A stretch of DNA of 32,580 bases from Egaibacter sp046050465 (GTDB lineage: Bacteria > Pseudomonadota > Gammaproteobacteria > Burkholderiales > Burkholderiaceae_C). The stretch covers positions 1 to 32,580 of the forward strand of contig JBJOPS010000014.1 of NCBI GenBank assembly GCA_046050465.1, in the 5' to 3' direction. Position numbers and translations under genes: made by a program. Shown here in pieces: positions 1-7,207 of the stretch. Position 1 is the stretch's first letter; each line of letters begins with the position of its first letter. The notes under the pieces were generated by a model. That model saw only the letters and a program-made list of their open reading frames with translations. It did not search any database and was not told the DNA's origin.

Positions 1-1
1 G

Positions 2-616
2 CGCTCGGTCACCCAGGCCGTGGTGCATGCGGCGCAGGGCTTGGGCGTGGACGTAATCTGGGCACGCAGCCCGCAAGAGGTGTTGTCCGCAGACCGCGTG
101 GTGCTGCCGGGGCAGGGCGCCATGCGCGACTGCATGCGCGAGTTGCGCGACTCCGGCATGCTCAACGCCGTGCTGCACGCTGCTGCCACCAAACCGCTGA
201 TGGGCGTGTGTGTGGGCATGCAGATGCTGCTGGACCACAGCGACGAGCAGGATGTGCAATGCCTGGGCCTGATCCCTGGCAACGTCGTTAAATTTGCGCT
301 GGACGGGCAGATTCAGCCCGATGGCAGCCGCTACAAAGTGCCCCAGATGGGCTGGAATCAGGTTTACCAAAGCCACCATGGTGCACCGGTCCATCCGGTG
401 TGGGGCGACGTGCCGGACGGCAGCTACTTCTACTTTGTGCACAGTTTTTACGTCAAACCGTCTGATGCACGCCACAACGCGGGCGAGGCAGACTACGGCG
501 GACGCTTTTGTGCAGCCGTTGCACGTGATAATATTTTCGCGACACAATTTCACCCTGAAAAAAGCGCAGACCATGGTTTGGCCCTTTACCGCAACTTCCT
601 TCACTGGAAACCGTGA
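2..616 (+). CDS. hisH: Imidazole glycerol phosphate synthase, glutaminase subunit HisH (5' partial)
   Basis: HisH hydrolyses glutamine and channels ammonia to HisF for closure of the imidazole ring in histidine synthesis. The frame is open from base 2 and reads RSVTQAVVHAA, which matches the HisH segment just after the family's N-terminal start, so roughly 15 residues and the start codon lie before the window; the GTG at 20 is an internal codon. The class I glutamine amidotransferase nucleophile is in GVCVGMQML, and the His-Glu pair is in FHPEKS near the C-terminus. It ends at TGA 614-616, and hisA follows after 90 bp of pyrimidine-rich sequence. Family assignment is firm. Confidence 0.96.
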   Translation, partial: RSVTQAVVHAAQGLGVDVIWARSPQEVLSADRVVLPGQGAMRDCMRELRDSGMLNAVLHAAATKPLMGVCVGMQMLLDHSDEQDVQCLGLIPGNVVKFALDGQIQPDGSRYKVPQMGWNQVYQSHHGAPVHPVWGDVPDGSYFYFVHSFYVKPSDARHNAGEADYGGRFCAAVARDNIFATQFHPEKSADHGLALYRNFLHWKP

Positions 617-706
617 TTAATCTTCCGCCCGCCCGCTCCGGCGCTGGCAAACCCCTTCCTTTTTGTCTTTCCTGTCCCTTCCTCTCCTGACGGACTTCGC
701 TCCCAC

Positions 707-1447
707 ATGCTGCTCATTCCTGCCATTGACCTGAAAGACGGTCACTGCGTTCGCCTTAAACAGGGCGACATGGATCAATCCACCACCTTCGGCGAAGAGC
801 CGGACGTCATGGCCCGAAGCTGGGTGACCAAGGGCGCGCGCCGCCTGCATCTGGTGGATCTGAACGGCGCATTCGCCGGGCATCCCAAAAACGAAGCGGC
901 CATCCGCAAAATTCTCAAACAGGTGGGCAGCGAAGTGGACGTGCAGCTCGGTGGCGGCATCCGTGATCTGGACACGATCGAGCGTTATCTGGACGCGGGC
1001 CTGCGCTACGTCATCATCGGCACTGCTGCGGTTAAAAACCCCGGCTTCCTGCAGGACGCCTGCACCGCGTTTGGCGGCCACATCATCGTGGGGCTGGACG
1101 CCAAGGACGGCAAGGTCGCCACCGACGGCTGGAGCAAGCTCACCCGCCACGACGTGGTGGATCTGGGTAAAAAGTTTGAAGACTATGGCGTTGAATCCAT
1201 CATCTACACCGACATTGGCCGCGACGGCATGCTCAGCGGCATCAACATCGAAGCCACCGTCAAACTGGCGCAGGCGCTGACCATTCCCGTCATTGCTTCG
1301 GGTGGCCTGTCCAGCATGGCCGACATTGAAGCGCTGTGTGATGTGGAAGACGAAGGCATCGAAGGCGTGATCTGCGGGCGGGCTATTTACAGCGGCGACC
1401 TGGATTTCGCCGCCGCGCAGGCTAGAGCCGACGAGTTGAATGGATAA
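707..1447 (+). CDS. hisA: ProFAR isomerase HisA
   Basis: HisA opens the ring of ProFAR to PRFAR, the substrate of HisF/HisH. It is a 246-residue (beta/alpha)8 barrel, the normal family length. It opens MLLIPAIDLKDG with the first catalytic Asp in AIDLKDG; the second is in YTDIGRDGML. The phosphate-binding half-barrel signatures LGGGIRD and VIASGGLSS are present. The ATG at 707 is the only sensible start, although no strong ribosome binding site precedes it. The last codons overlap the ATG of a small downstream ORF by 8 bp. Confidence 0.97.
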   Translation: MLLIPAIDLKDGHCVRLKQGDMDQSTTFGEEPDVMARSWVTKGARRLHLVDLNGAFAGHPKNEAAIRKILKQVGSEVDVQLGGGIRDLDTIERYLDAGLRYVIIGTAAVKNPGFLQDACTAFGGHIIVGLDAKDGKVATDGWSKLTRHDVVDLGKKFEDYGVESIIYTDIGRDGMLSGINIEATVKLAQALTIPVIASGGLSSMADIEALCDVEDEGIEGVICGRAIYSGDLDFAAAQARADELNG

Positions 1448-1619
1448 ATCTGCTAACGTCCCCAAATGGGTCGTTAGCGTTGTCGTCGCTCTTATGGTGA
1501 CCGCTATTCTTGGCTATGTTGCCTTTGAATATGGTTTTTCAGCACTCCCTGAATTTTTGTTGGTTGCATTCGGGGTGATTGTGATTGTCCCGCTGATAGT
1601 GTTGTTTTTTGGATCCTGA
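1440..1619 (+). CDS. Unrecognised 59-residue membrane protein between hisA and hisF
   Basis: The ATG at 1440 lies inside the last codons of hisA (stop 1445-1447). The frame runs 59 codons to TGA 1617-1619, one base before the hisF ATG at 1621. The peptide starts MDKSANVPKW and has two strongly hydrophobic stretches, about residues 10-29 and 38-57, separated by FEYGFSALPE, so it would be a two-span inner membrane protein. The bases are visibly richer in A/T than hisA and hisF. The 8-bp overlap and 1-bp gap are typical of translational coupling. I do not recognise the family and assign no function. It could also be a chance open frame, but the fit between two coupled genes and the clean double-hydrophobic pattern argue for a real product. 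Confidence 0.6.
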   Translation: MDKSANVPKWVVSVVVALMVTAILGYVAFEYGFSALPEFLLVAFGVIVIVPLIVLFFGS

Positions 1620-1620
1620 A

Positions 1621-2421
1621 ATGCTAGCCAAACGCATCATTCCCTGCCTGGACGTGACCGGTGGCCGGGTCGTCAAAGGCGTCAATTTTGTCGAATTGCG
1701 TGACGCCGGAGACCCGGTTGAAATCGCGGCGCGCTACAACGATCAGGGCGCGGACGAACTGACGTTTCTGGACATCACTGCCACCAGCGATGGGCGCGAC
1801 CTGATTCTGCACATCATCGAAGCGGTTGCTTCACAGGTGTTCATCCCGCTGACGGTCGGTGGTGGTGTGCGCACGGTGGAAGACGTGCGCCGGTTGCTGA
1901 ATGCCGGAGCCGACAAGACCAGCTTCAATTCGGCAGCCATTGCCAATCCTCAAGTCATTGAAGACGCGTCTGCCAAATACGGCGCACAGTGCATCGTGGT
2001 GGCTATCGACGCCAAGCGCCGATCTGACGAAGATACCAAACGCCTGGCCGCCGATGGCCGCGAGATCGGTCCTGGCTGGGATGTGTACAGCCACGGTGGC
2101 CGCAAAAACACGGGCATGGACGCAGTGGCGTGGGCGACCGAGATGGCGCGACGCGGTGCGGGCGAGATTTTGCTGACCAGCATGGACCGTGACGGCACAA
2201 AATCCGGCTTTGATCTGGCTTTAACCCGTGCCGTGAGCGATGCCATCAGCGTGCCGGTCATCGCGTCAGGCGGTGTGGGCACGCTGGATCACCTGGTGGA
2301 TGGCATCATGCTGGGCGGTGCAGACGCCGTGCTGGCCGCCAGCATCTTCCACTATGGCGAATTCACCGTGGGCCAGGCCAAGGGGCGGATGGCTGAACGT
2401 GGTATTTCCGTCAGAATTTAG
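1621..2421 (+). CDS. hisF: Imidazole glycerol phosphate synthase, cyclase subunit HisF
   Basis: HisF uses ammonia from HisH to convert PRFAR to imidazole glycerol phosphate and AICAR. I chose the ATG at 1621, giving 266 residues beginning MLAKRIIPCLDVTGG, the classic family start; an in-frame TTG at 1609 would only add MDPE. The catalytic Asp residues lie in CLDVTGG and in SMDRDGTKSG. Phosphate-binding signatures VGGGVRT and ASGGVGT are visible. A slightly long loop around RRSDEDTKRL explains the length above the usual 250-258 residues. The start is one base past the stop of the small membrane ORF, so translation may be coupled to it. Confidence 0.97.
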   Translation: MLAKRIIPCLDVTGGRVVKGVNFVELRDAGDPVEIAARYNDQGADELTFLDITATSDGRDLILHIIEAVASQVFIPLTVGGGVRTVEDVRRLLNAGADKTSFNSAAIANPQVIEDASAKYGAQCIVVAIDAKRRSDEDTKRLAADGREIGPGWDVYSHGGRKNTGMDAVAWATEMARRGAGEILLTSMDRDGTKSGFDLALTRAVSDAISVPVIASGGVGTLDHLVDGIMLGGADAVLAASIFHYGEFTVGQAKGRMAERGISVRI

Positions 2422-2424
2422 GCG

Positions 2425-2479
2425 AAATTGGCCTCCAGCCCTCGTATTATATGGGTGAACAGCTATCAAATAAATAGCA
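2425..2479 (+). repeat. 55-bp dispersed repeat, copy 1 (hisF-hisI gap)
   Basis: This fills most of the gap between hisF and hisI. It shares a layout with 5845-5899, 7687-7741 and 24177-24231: an aaat-ggcc opening, a ccctcgt or cccccgt block near position 15, and an ending GCTAT-(7 nt)-ATAGC inverted repeat. Here the arms are 2462-2466 and 2474-2478 around a 7-nt loop. All four copies align over 55 bp without gaps. The role is unknown; I recall similar elements in other Comamonadaceae but cannot confirm that here. Confidence 0.7.
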
Positions 2480-2504
2480 ATTGGAAATACCTGACAATTC
2501 CCTT

Positions 2505-2903
2505 ATGAACTGGTTAAACGAAGTCAGATGGGACGACAAAGGCCTCATCCCCGTGATTGCGCAGGAGGCGGGCAGCAACGATGTGCTGATGTTTGCCTGG
2601 ATGAACCGCGAGGCGCTGCAAAAGACGGCAGAGCTGGGCCGGGCCGTGTATTTCAGCCGGTCGCGCGGCAAACTGTGGTTCAAGGGCGAAGAATCTGGCC
2701 ACGTGCAGACGGTGCATGAAATCCGGCTGGATTGCGACAACGATGTGATTTTGCTGAAAGTGACGCAACTGGGGCATGAGCCCGCCGAGCCGTCCATTGC
2801 CTGCCACACCGGTCGCCACAGCTGCTTTTTCCATGTTTACGACAAGGGTGCCTGGAAAGTTGCCGAGCCGGTCTTGAAAGACCCTGAAACCATCTACAAA
2901 TAG
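2505..2903 (+). CDS. hisI: Phosphoribosyl-AMP cyclohydrolase HisI
   Basis: HisI is a Zn-dependent enzyme that hydrolyses the adenine ring of phosphoribosyl-AMP, the third step of histidine synthesis. The ATG at 2505 gives 132 residues beginning MNWLNEVRWDD, the expected family start; the in-frame TTG at 2481 lies next to the repeat and is unlikely. Metal-binding cysteines and acidic residues are visible in RLDCDNDV and in ACHTGRHSCFF, and the core motif FSRSRGKLWFKGE is present. HisE is a separate gene 6 bp downstream, not fused as in enterobacteria. Confidence 0.96.
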   Translation: MNWLNEVRWDDKGLIPVIAQEAGSNDVLMFAWMNREALQKTAELGRAVYFSRSRGKLWFKGEESGHVQTVHEIRLDCDNDVILLKVTQLGHEPAEPSIACHTGRHSCFFHVYDKGAWKVAEPVLKDPETIYK

Positions 2904-2909
2904 TTGTCC

Positions 2910-3314
2910 ATGCCCGCTGATACCTTACCGATTAACACCACCGATGCGCTTGCCAGCCTGGCGGCCATCATTGAAAGCCGCCTGCCTGCACGCGGCGGCG
3001 ACCCGGAGGCCAGCTATGTGGCCCGTTTGCTGCACAAGGGCCCGGATGCGTTTTTGAAGAAAATCGGCGAGGAAGCCACGGAAGTGGTCATGGCGGCGAA
3101 AGATGCCGACCACGGCGGCGACAAATCCAGGTTGGTGGGTGAAGTGGCTGACCTGTGGTTTCACTGCATGATTGCGCTGGCCCACTACGGGCTGACGCCT
3201 GCCGACGTGCTGGCCGAACTGCAGCGTCGGGCCGGTACCAGTGGCATTGAAGAAAAAGCCCTGCGCAAGGTGCTGGCGCGCGAAGGCGCCGCGGGGCAAC
3301 CCCACACCAATTGA
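2910..3314 (+). CDS. hisE: Phosphoribosyl-ATP pyrophosphatase HisE
   Basis: HisE removes pyrophosphate from phosphoribosyl-ATP, the second step of histidine synthesis, and belongs to the all-alpha MazG-like NTP pyrophosphatases. The ATG at 2910 gives 134 residues; an in-frame TTG two codons upstream is also possible. The metal-binding acidic signature lies in KKIGEEATEVVMA followed by GEVADLWFH. It sits 6 bp after hisI, so the two sequential steps are co-expressed. The C-terminal tail after residue 105 is poorly conserved by eye. Confidence 0.95.
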   Translation: MPADTLPINTTDALASLAAIIESRLPARGGDPEASYVARLLHKGPDAFLKKIGEEATEVVMAAKDADHGGDKSRLVGEVADLWFHCMIALAHYGLTPADVLAELQRRAGTSGIEEKALRKVLAREGAAGQPHTN

Positions 3315-3330
3315 AACGAGGAGAACAGCC

Positions 3331-3720
3331 ATGAGTGACGTGATTGACGTGATAACCATCGATTCCGAAAAAGCACAACAGCTCAAGACGGTTGGCTGGG
3401 TAAGCTACATCCTGCACCTGATCGTGGCGGTCAGCGCCATCATTCCGGGCGGGCAGGCGGGCGCTGTGCTGCTGATCATTGCACTCGTGATGGACCTGGT
3501 CAAAAAAGACGAAGCGCAGGGTACCTGGCAGGCGAGCCACTTTTCCTGGCGCATTCGCTCGGTGATCTGGGCCGGCATTCTTTACGCCATCACGTTCCCG
3601 CTGTTCTTGCTGCTGTATGTTCCGGGGGCCATTGCCTGGGGCATCATCTCCATCTGGTTCCTGTACCGCATCGTGCGCGGCATGGTGGCGATGAACAAGA
3701 GCCAGCCAGTCGGGCAATGA
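3331..3720 (+). CDS. Small inner-membrane protein, DUF4870/COG3671-like
   Basis: This is a 129-residue protein preceded by a good ribosome binding site (acgaggag, 8 bases before the ATG). The N-terminal 25 residues are soluble. Hydrophobic segments follow at about residues 26-42, 45-58, 74-92 and 96-114, giving probably three or four membrane spans. The central segment SHFSWRIRSVIWAG resembles the conserved part of DUF4870-type proteins, which is a recollection of the family and not a search result. The function is unknown. Its place between hisE and the HIT gene, 16 bp after hisE, suggests it is transcribed with the his operon. Confidence 0.85.
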   Translation: MSDVIDVITIDSEKAQQLKTVGWVSYILHLIVAVSAIIPGGQAGAVLLIIALVMDLVKKDEAQGTWQASHFSWRIRSVIWAGILYAITFPLFLLLYVPGAIAWGIISIWFLYRIVRGMVAMNKSQPVGQ

Positions 3721-3733
3721 GGATTATTGGACG

Positions 3734-4093
3734 ATGAAGCACGACCCCAATTGCCTGTTTTGCAAAATTGTTGCCGGGCAGATTCCGTCCCGCAAGGTCT
3801 ATGAAGACGACGACATCTTCGCGTTCCACGACATTCACCCGTGGGCGCCCGTGCATTTTTTGATGATTCCCAAAATGCACATCCCTTCGTTCGCGCAACT
3901 CGGCCCCGAGCATGAGCAACTGATGGGGCGCATGATGACGCTGGCGCCCAAACTGGCCCTGCAGGAAGGTTGCCGCCCTTATCCGGATGGTGGTTATCGC
4001 ATTGTCAGCAACACCGGCGTCGAGGGTGGGCAGGAAGTTCACCACCTGCACATTCACGTGATGGGTGGTCCGCGTCCCTGGCTAAGGGGTTAG
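3734..4093 (+). CDS. HIT-family nucleotide hydrolase (HinT-like)
   Basis: HIT proteins hydrolyse nucleoside phosphoramidates or related adenylated compounds. This 119-residue protein begins with the family's CLFCKIVAGQIPS segment and ends with the catalytic histidine triad HHLHIHVMGG at about residues 104-113. FHDIHPWAPVHFL and IPKMHI are also typical of the HinT branch. The length fits a single-domain HinT. It starts 13 bp after the membrane protein gene and probably belongs to the same transcript. A gap of about 100 bp with a tandem repeat separates it from tatA. Confidence 0.93.
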   Translation: MKHDPNCLFCKIVAGQIPSRKVYEDDDIFAFHDIHPWAPVHFLMIPKMHIPSFAQLGPEHEQLMGRMMTLAPKLALQEGCRPYPDGGYRIVSNTGVEGGQEVHHLHIHVMGGPRPWLRG

Positions 4094-4119
4094 AGGTTCA
4101 GGGGTTAGGTTCAGGGGTT
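4094..4119 (+). repeat. 13-bp tandem repeat, two units
   Basis: Two exact copies of aggttcaggggtt lie directly after the HIT stop codon at 4094-4106 and 4107-4119. A related aaggggtta just upstream overlaps the end of the HIT gene. Nothing links it to a known element; it could vary in copy number by slippage. Confidence 0.8.
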
Positions 4120-4195
4120 AAATTGCAGGGTTGGTGACCCAGCCCGGCTTCGCCGACTAAAATCAGTCAAATTCTTTGGAAGTCAGGAGTTACTC

Positions 4196-4438
4196 ATGGG
4201 TTCATTTTCTATCTGGCATTGGCTGATCGTGCTGTTGATCGTCGTCATGGTGTTTGGCACCAAGAAGCTCAAAAACATGGGCAGCGACCTCGGTGGTGCC
4301 GTCAAGGGTTTCAAGGACGGCATGAAGGACGGCTCTGCCGCGCCTGATGACAAGGCTGCGGCACCTGCCGCGCAGGTGGCCAACGCTGCAGCGTCCGACA
4401 AAACCACGATCGACGTGCAAGCCAAGCAGAAGTCCTGA
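4196..4438 (+). CDS. tatA: Sec-independent translocase subunit TatA
   Basis: TatA oligomerises to form the conducting part of the twin-arginine translocase that exports folded proteins. The 80-residue product begins MGSFSIWHWLIVLLIV, one N-terminal membrane helix, followed by the FGTKKLKNMGSDLGGAVKGF hinge and amphipathic helix typical of TatA, then an Ala-rich, charged tail. Ribosome binding site aggag lies 8 bases before the ATG. A TAAAAT hexamer at 4158-4163 inside a GACT-(6 nt)-AGTC palindrome could be a -10 element, but no convincing -35 lies at the right spacing. Confidence 0.96.
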   Translation: MGSFSIWHWLIVLLIVVMVFGTKKLKNMGSDLGGAVKGFKDGMKDGSAAPDDKAAAPAAQVANAAASDKTTIDVQAKQKS

Positions 4439-4443
4439 AAACA

Positions 4444-4485
4444 ATGGCCCCCACGCTGGTCACTTCGTGTGCTGAGCTGCTCTGC
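4444..4485 (+). repeat. Degenerate copy of a CCCCCACGCT repeat
   Basis: Directly after the tatA stop, atggcccccacgctggtc resembles the sequence at 7981-8022 after the Nif3-like gene. By eye about two thirds of the bases over 42 bp match, and matching is strongest in the first 18. Both copies lie immediately downstream of a stop codon. I recall similar intergenic elements in Comamonadaceae genomes, but the relationship here needs a proper alignment. Confidence 0.45.
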
Positions 4486-4511
4486 GGCAAAACCAGGACT
4501 GACCGCGCTCC

Positions 4512-4997
4512 ATGATTGATCTCGGCATATCCAAAATGGCGCTGATCGGCGCGGTGGCGTTGATCGTCATCGGGCCCGAGAAGCTGCCGCGCGTGGCCCG
4601 CACGGTGGGCATGTTACTGGGCAAGGCGCAGCGCTATGTGGCGGATGTGAAAGCCGAGGTCAACCGTTCCATTGAGCTCGATGAGCTGAAGAAAATGAAG
4701 GATACGGTTGAAGGGGCTGCCAAGGACGTCGAAAACTCCATCCAGACCAATGCCAGCGATTTCGAGAAGTCCTGGGCTGACGCCACGAACATGGACTCGA
4801 ATTCGCAGTCCAGCGACAACCTGTCGTTTCCCGAAAGTTACCCAGCCTACCGGCATCCCCAAAAGAAGTGGCGCGTGAAGCAGGGTGCCACTCCCAACTG
4901 GTACAAGGCACGCAACGGTGTGCGGACCAAGGCGCTCTCTGGCGCTGCCCGGGTTGCCCGGTTCCGGCCCTCCAAACCAGACACCGGCGCATATTGA
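4512..4997 (+). CDS. tatB: Sec-independent translocase subunit TatB
   Basis: TatB works with TatC in recognising twin-arginine signal peptides. The 161-residue product starts MIDLGISKMALIGAVALIV with the family's single N-terminal helix, then IGPEKLPRVARTVG, including the conserved Glu-Lys-Leu-Pro turn. An amphipathic, charged helix spans about residues 35-85 (VKAEVNRSIELDELKKM). The last 60 residues are basic and low in conservation. It is separated from tatA by 73 bp that carry a degenerate repeat, and from tatC by 48 bp. Confidence 0.95.
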   Translation: MIDLGISKMALIGAVALIVIGPEKLPRVARTVGMLLGKAQRYVADVKAEVNRSIELDELKKMKDTVEGAAKDVENSIQTNASDFEKSWADATNMDSNSQSSDNLSFPESYPAYRHPQKKWRVKQGATPNWYKARNGVRTKALSGAARVARFRPSKPDTGAY

Positions 4998-5045
4998 CCC
5001 GCGCGTGCGGGGTGCCTGACGGCGCCACAACCCAACAAGTGAAGA

Positions 5046-5840
5046 ATGGCTGACAAGAAGAATTCCAAAGATGACGAGCTGGCTGGTACCGAGCAGCCCT
5101 TTGTGCAGCACCTGGTGGAGTTGCGCGACCGGCTGATCAAGGCCGCCATTGCGGTTGGGGTGGCCGGCGTGTTGCTGGCATTTTTTCCCGGCCCGGCTGC
5201 GCTGTACGACCTGATGGCTGCGCCGCTGGTGGCTACCCTGCCCAAAGGTGCCACGCTGATTGCTACCTCGGTGATTTCACCTTTTCTGGTGCCACTCAAG
5301 ATTTTGATGATGGCCGCCTTCATGCTGGCTTTGCCTGTGGTGTTGTGGCAGGTGTGGGCCTTTGTGGCTCCGGGCCTGTATACCCATGAGAAGAAACTGG
5401 TACTGCCACTGGTGGCTTCCAGCACCATTCTGTTTTTTGTGGGCGTTGCCTTTTGCTACTTTTTCGTTTTCGGCCAGGTGTTCAAGTTCATTCAGGGATT
5501 TGCCCCGAAAAGCATCACCGCCGCACCGGATATTGAAGCCTATCTCAGCTTTGTACTATCGATGTTTCTGGCGTTTGGTATGGCGTTTGAAGTGCCGATT
5601 GTGGTGATCGTGCTGGCCCGCATGAACATCGTGACCATCCAGAAGCTCAAGGATTTCCGGGGCTACTTTGTGGTGCTGGCGTTCATCATTGCTGCCATCG
5701 TGACGCCGCCGGATGTGGTGTCGCAGCTGGCGCTGGCCATACCCATGTGCCTGCTCTACGAGATCGGCATCTGGGCGGCGCAAATCTTCATCAAGCACAC
5801 ACAGGCACCGCCCGAGACTGCCGAATCTGCCAATTCTTGA
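5046..5840 (+). CDS. tatC: Sec-independent translocase subunit TatC
   Basis: TatC is the six-span core that binds the twin-arginine motif. The 264-residue protein has the cytoplasmic N-terminal signature FVQHLVELRDRLIKA, a periplasmic loop, the PVVLWQVWAFVAPGLYTHEK block, and FGMAFEVPIVVIVL in the fourth span with the key Glu of the family. Residues after about 250 are a short polar tail. The ATG at 5046 fits the usual family start. It closes the tatABC cluster and runs convergently into the htrA-like gene, with an 84-bp gap holding copy 2 of the 55-bp repeat. Confidence 0.97.
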   Translation: MADKKNSKDDELAGTEQPFVQHLVELRDRLIKAAIAVGVAGVLLAFFPGPAALYDLMAAPLVATLPKGATLIATSVISPFLVPLKILMMAAFMLALPVVLWQVWAFVAPGLYTHEKKLVLPLVASSTILFFVGVAFCYFFVFGQVFKFIQGFAPKSITAAPDIEAYLSFVLSMFLAFGMAFEVPIVVIVLARMNIVTIQKLKDFRGYFVVLAFIIAAIVTPPDVVSQLALAIPMCLLYEIGIWAAQIFIKHTQAPPETAESANS

Positions 5841-5844
5841 TGCC

Positions 5845-5899
5845 AAATCGGCATCTATCCCCCGTCAGATATGCGTGGATAGCTATCAATATAATAGCA
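5845..5899 (+). repeat. 55-bp dispersed repeat, copy 2 (tatC/htrA gap)
   Basis: This copy lies in the convergent gap between tatC and the htrA-like gene. It has the same 55-bp layout as 2425-2479, ending in GCTAT (5882-5886), 7 nt, ATAGC (5894-5898). I saw no other terminator in this gap, so the element might serve as a weak bidirectional one, though the stem is only 5 bp and there is no T-run. Confidence 0.7.
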
Positions 5900-5924
5900 A
5901 AAGGGTGTCGGTCAGCAACTGACT

Positions 5925-7070
5925 TCAGGGCGCCTTGCGAGGCTTCGGACGCACGCCCGGCGTGACATCCAGCGCCACCTTGGCGTCGCCACGTTGCACT
6001 TCAAATTTCGATGGCGTACCGGGCTTCAAGGCGGCCACGCTGGTTAGCAGCTCAGAGACATTGCCGACAGCCTTGCCTGACACGTTGAGCACCACATCGC
6101 CTGGACGAATGCCGGCTTTGGCGGCCGGGCCATCCTGTAGCACCCCGGTGATGATCACGCCTTGCCGGATTTTCACACCAAAGATTTCCACCAGCTCGGG
6201 CGATAGATCGTTGGGCTCCACCCCAATCCAGCCACGCGTGACCTGGCCATCCTTCACGATGCCTTCCATCACCAGTTTTGCGGTGGAGACAGGAATGGCA
6301 AAGCCAATGCCCATGCTGCCGCCCGAGCGGGAATAGATGGCGGTGTTGATGCCCATCAGGTTTCCGCTGATGTCCACCAGAGCGCCACCCGAGTTGCCGG
6401 GGTTGATGGCTGCATCGGTCTGGATGAAATTCTCGAACGTGTTGATGCCCAGCTGGTTGCGCCCCAGTGCACTGATGATGCCGCTGGTCACGGTTTGACC
6501 CACGCCGAAGGGATTGCCAATGGCCAGCACCTGGTCACCCACCTGCAGCGCGTCGGAGTTGCCCAGAACGATGACGGGCAGTTTGTCCAGCTCGATCTTG
6601 AGCACCGCGAGGTCACTGTCGGGGTCGGTGCCGATAACCTTGGCGATCGTGCGGCGGCTGTCGTTGAGGATCACCTCAATCTCGTCAGCACCTTCCACCA
6701 CGTGGTTGTTGGTGAGGATGTAGCCGCTGGGGCTCACAATCACGCCGCTGCCCAGGCCCGCTTGCGGCTCGCCGCCACCCTGGTCGCCGAAGAAGAACTT
6801 GAACCATGGATCGTTGCTGTTCGGGTGCTGGCGGTTGCCCTTGCTGGTGTTGATGCTGACCACGGCGGCCGACGATTTTTGTGCAGCCTGACGGAAGCTG
6901 CCTGTTGGCACGCTGCCGGGAGAGATGGCAGGTGCTTCCAGCAGGCTGATGGAGCCGATTTGGGACACAGGCGAGCGCCCCAGCCAGTCGGGTTTGAGGG
7001 TTGCCACAACAAAATAGGCGGCCAGCAGCACGGTGGCGGTTTGAGAGAACAATAACCAGAGTCGTTTCAT
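5925..7070 (-). CDS. Membrane-anchored trypsin-like protease of the HtrA/DegS type
   Basis: This is an S1C periplasmic quality-control protease. I chose the ATG at 7070 (MKRLWLLFSQ), giving 381 residues; the upstream extension to 7097 lacks any family match. Residues 5-24 form an uncleaved-looking signal anchor. The catalytic triad is visible as His123 (TNNHVV), Asp153 (DSDLAVL) and Ser227 (GNSGGAL). One PDZ domain follows at about residues 275-375 (KAGIRPGDVVLNVSG). One PDZ and an N-terminal anchor resemble DegS more than two-PDZ DegP. It is convergent with tatC and divergent from the Nif3-like gene. Confidence 0.94.
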   Translation of the reverse strand: MKRLWLLFSQTATVLLAAYFVVATLKPDWLGRSPVSQIGSISLLEAPAISPGSVPTGSFRQAAQKSSAAVVSINTSKGNRQHPNSNDPWFKFFFGDQGGGEPQAGLGSGVIVSPSGYILTNNHVVEGADEIEVILNDSRRTIAKVIGTDPDSDLAVLKIELDKLPVIVLGNSDALQVGDQVLAIGNPFGVGQTVTSGIISALGRNQLGINTFENFIQTDAAINPGNSGGALVDISGNLMGINTAIYSRSGGSMGIGFAIPVSTAKLVMEGIVKDGQVTRGWIGVEPNDLSPELVEIFGVKIRQGVIITGVLQDGPAAKAGIRPGDVVLNVSGKAVGNVSELLTSVAALKPGTPSKFEVQRGDAKVALDVTPGVRPKPRKAP

Positions 7071-7207
7071 GTCATGAATTGTAGGCTGCAGCACCAAGGC
7101 TGGCTGGTGTGCTGCCGGTGGTTGCGGCGAGTACTGGGAGTGACAGCATTGTTGATTCCGGATACTGTTGATTTGACCGACAATCCCAAAAGCAAAATAC
7201 GCACCTC

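Noticed and set aside
617..1465. 282-codon minus-strand frame opposite hisA
   Set aside because: It is exactly antisense to hisA and reflects the codon bias of a G+C-rich gene; the sense frame has all catalytic motifs.
3088..3717. 209-codon minus-strand frame opposite hisE and the membrane protein
   Set aside because: Both sense genes are well supported; the antisense frame is His/Arg/Pro-rich shadow sequence.
4094..4119. Tandem 13-bp repeat considered as a CRISPR fragment
   Set aside because: Only two adjacent units with no spacers and no cas genes nearby.
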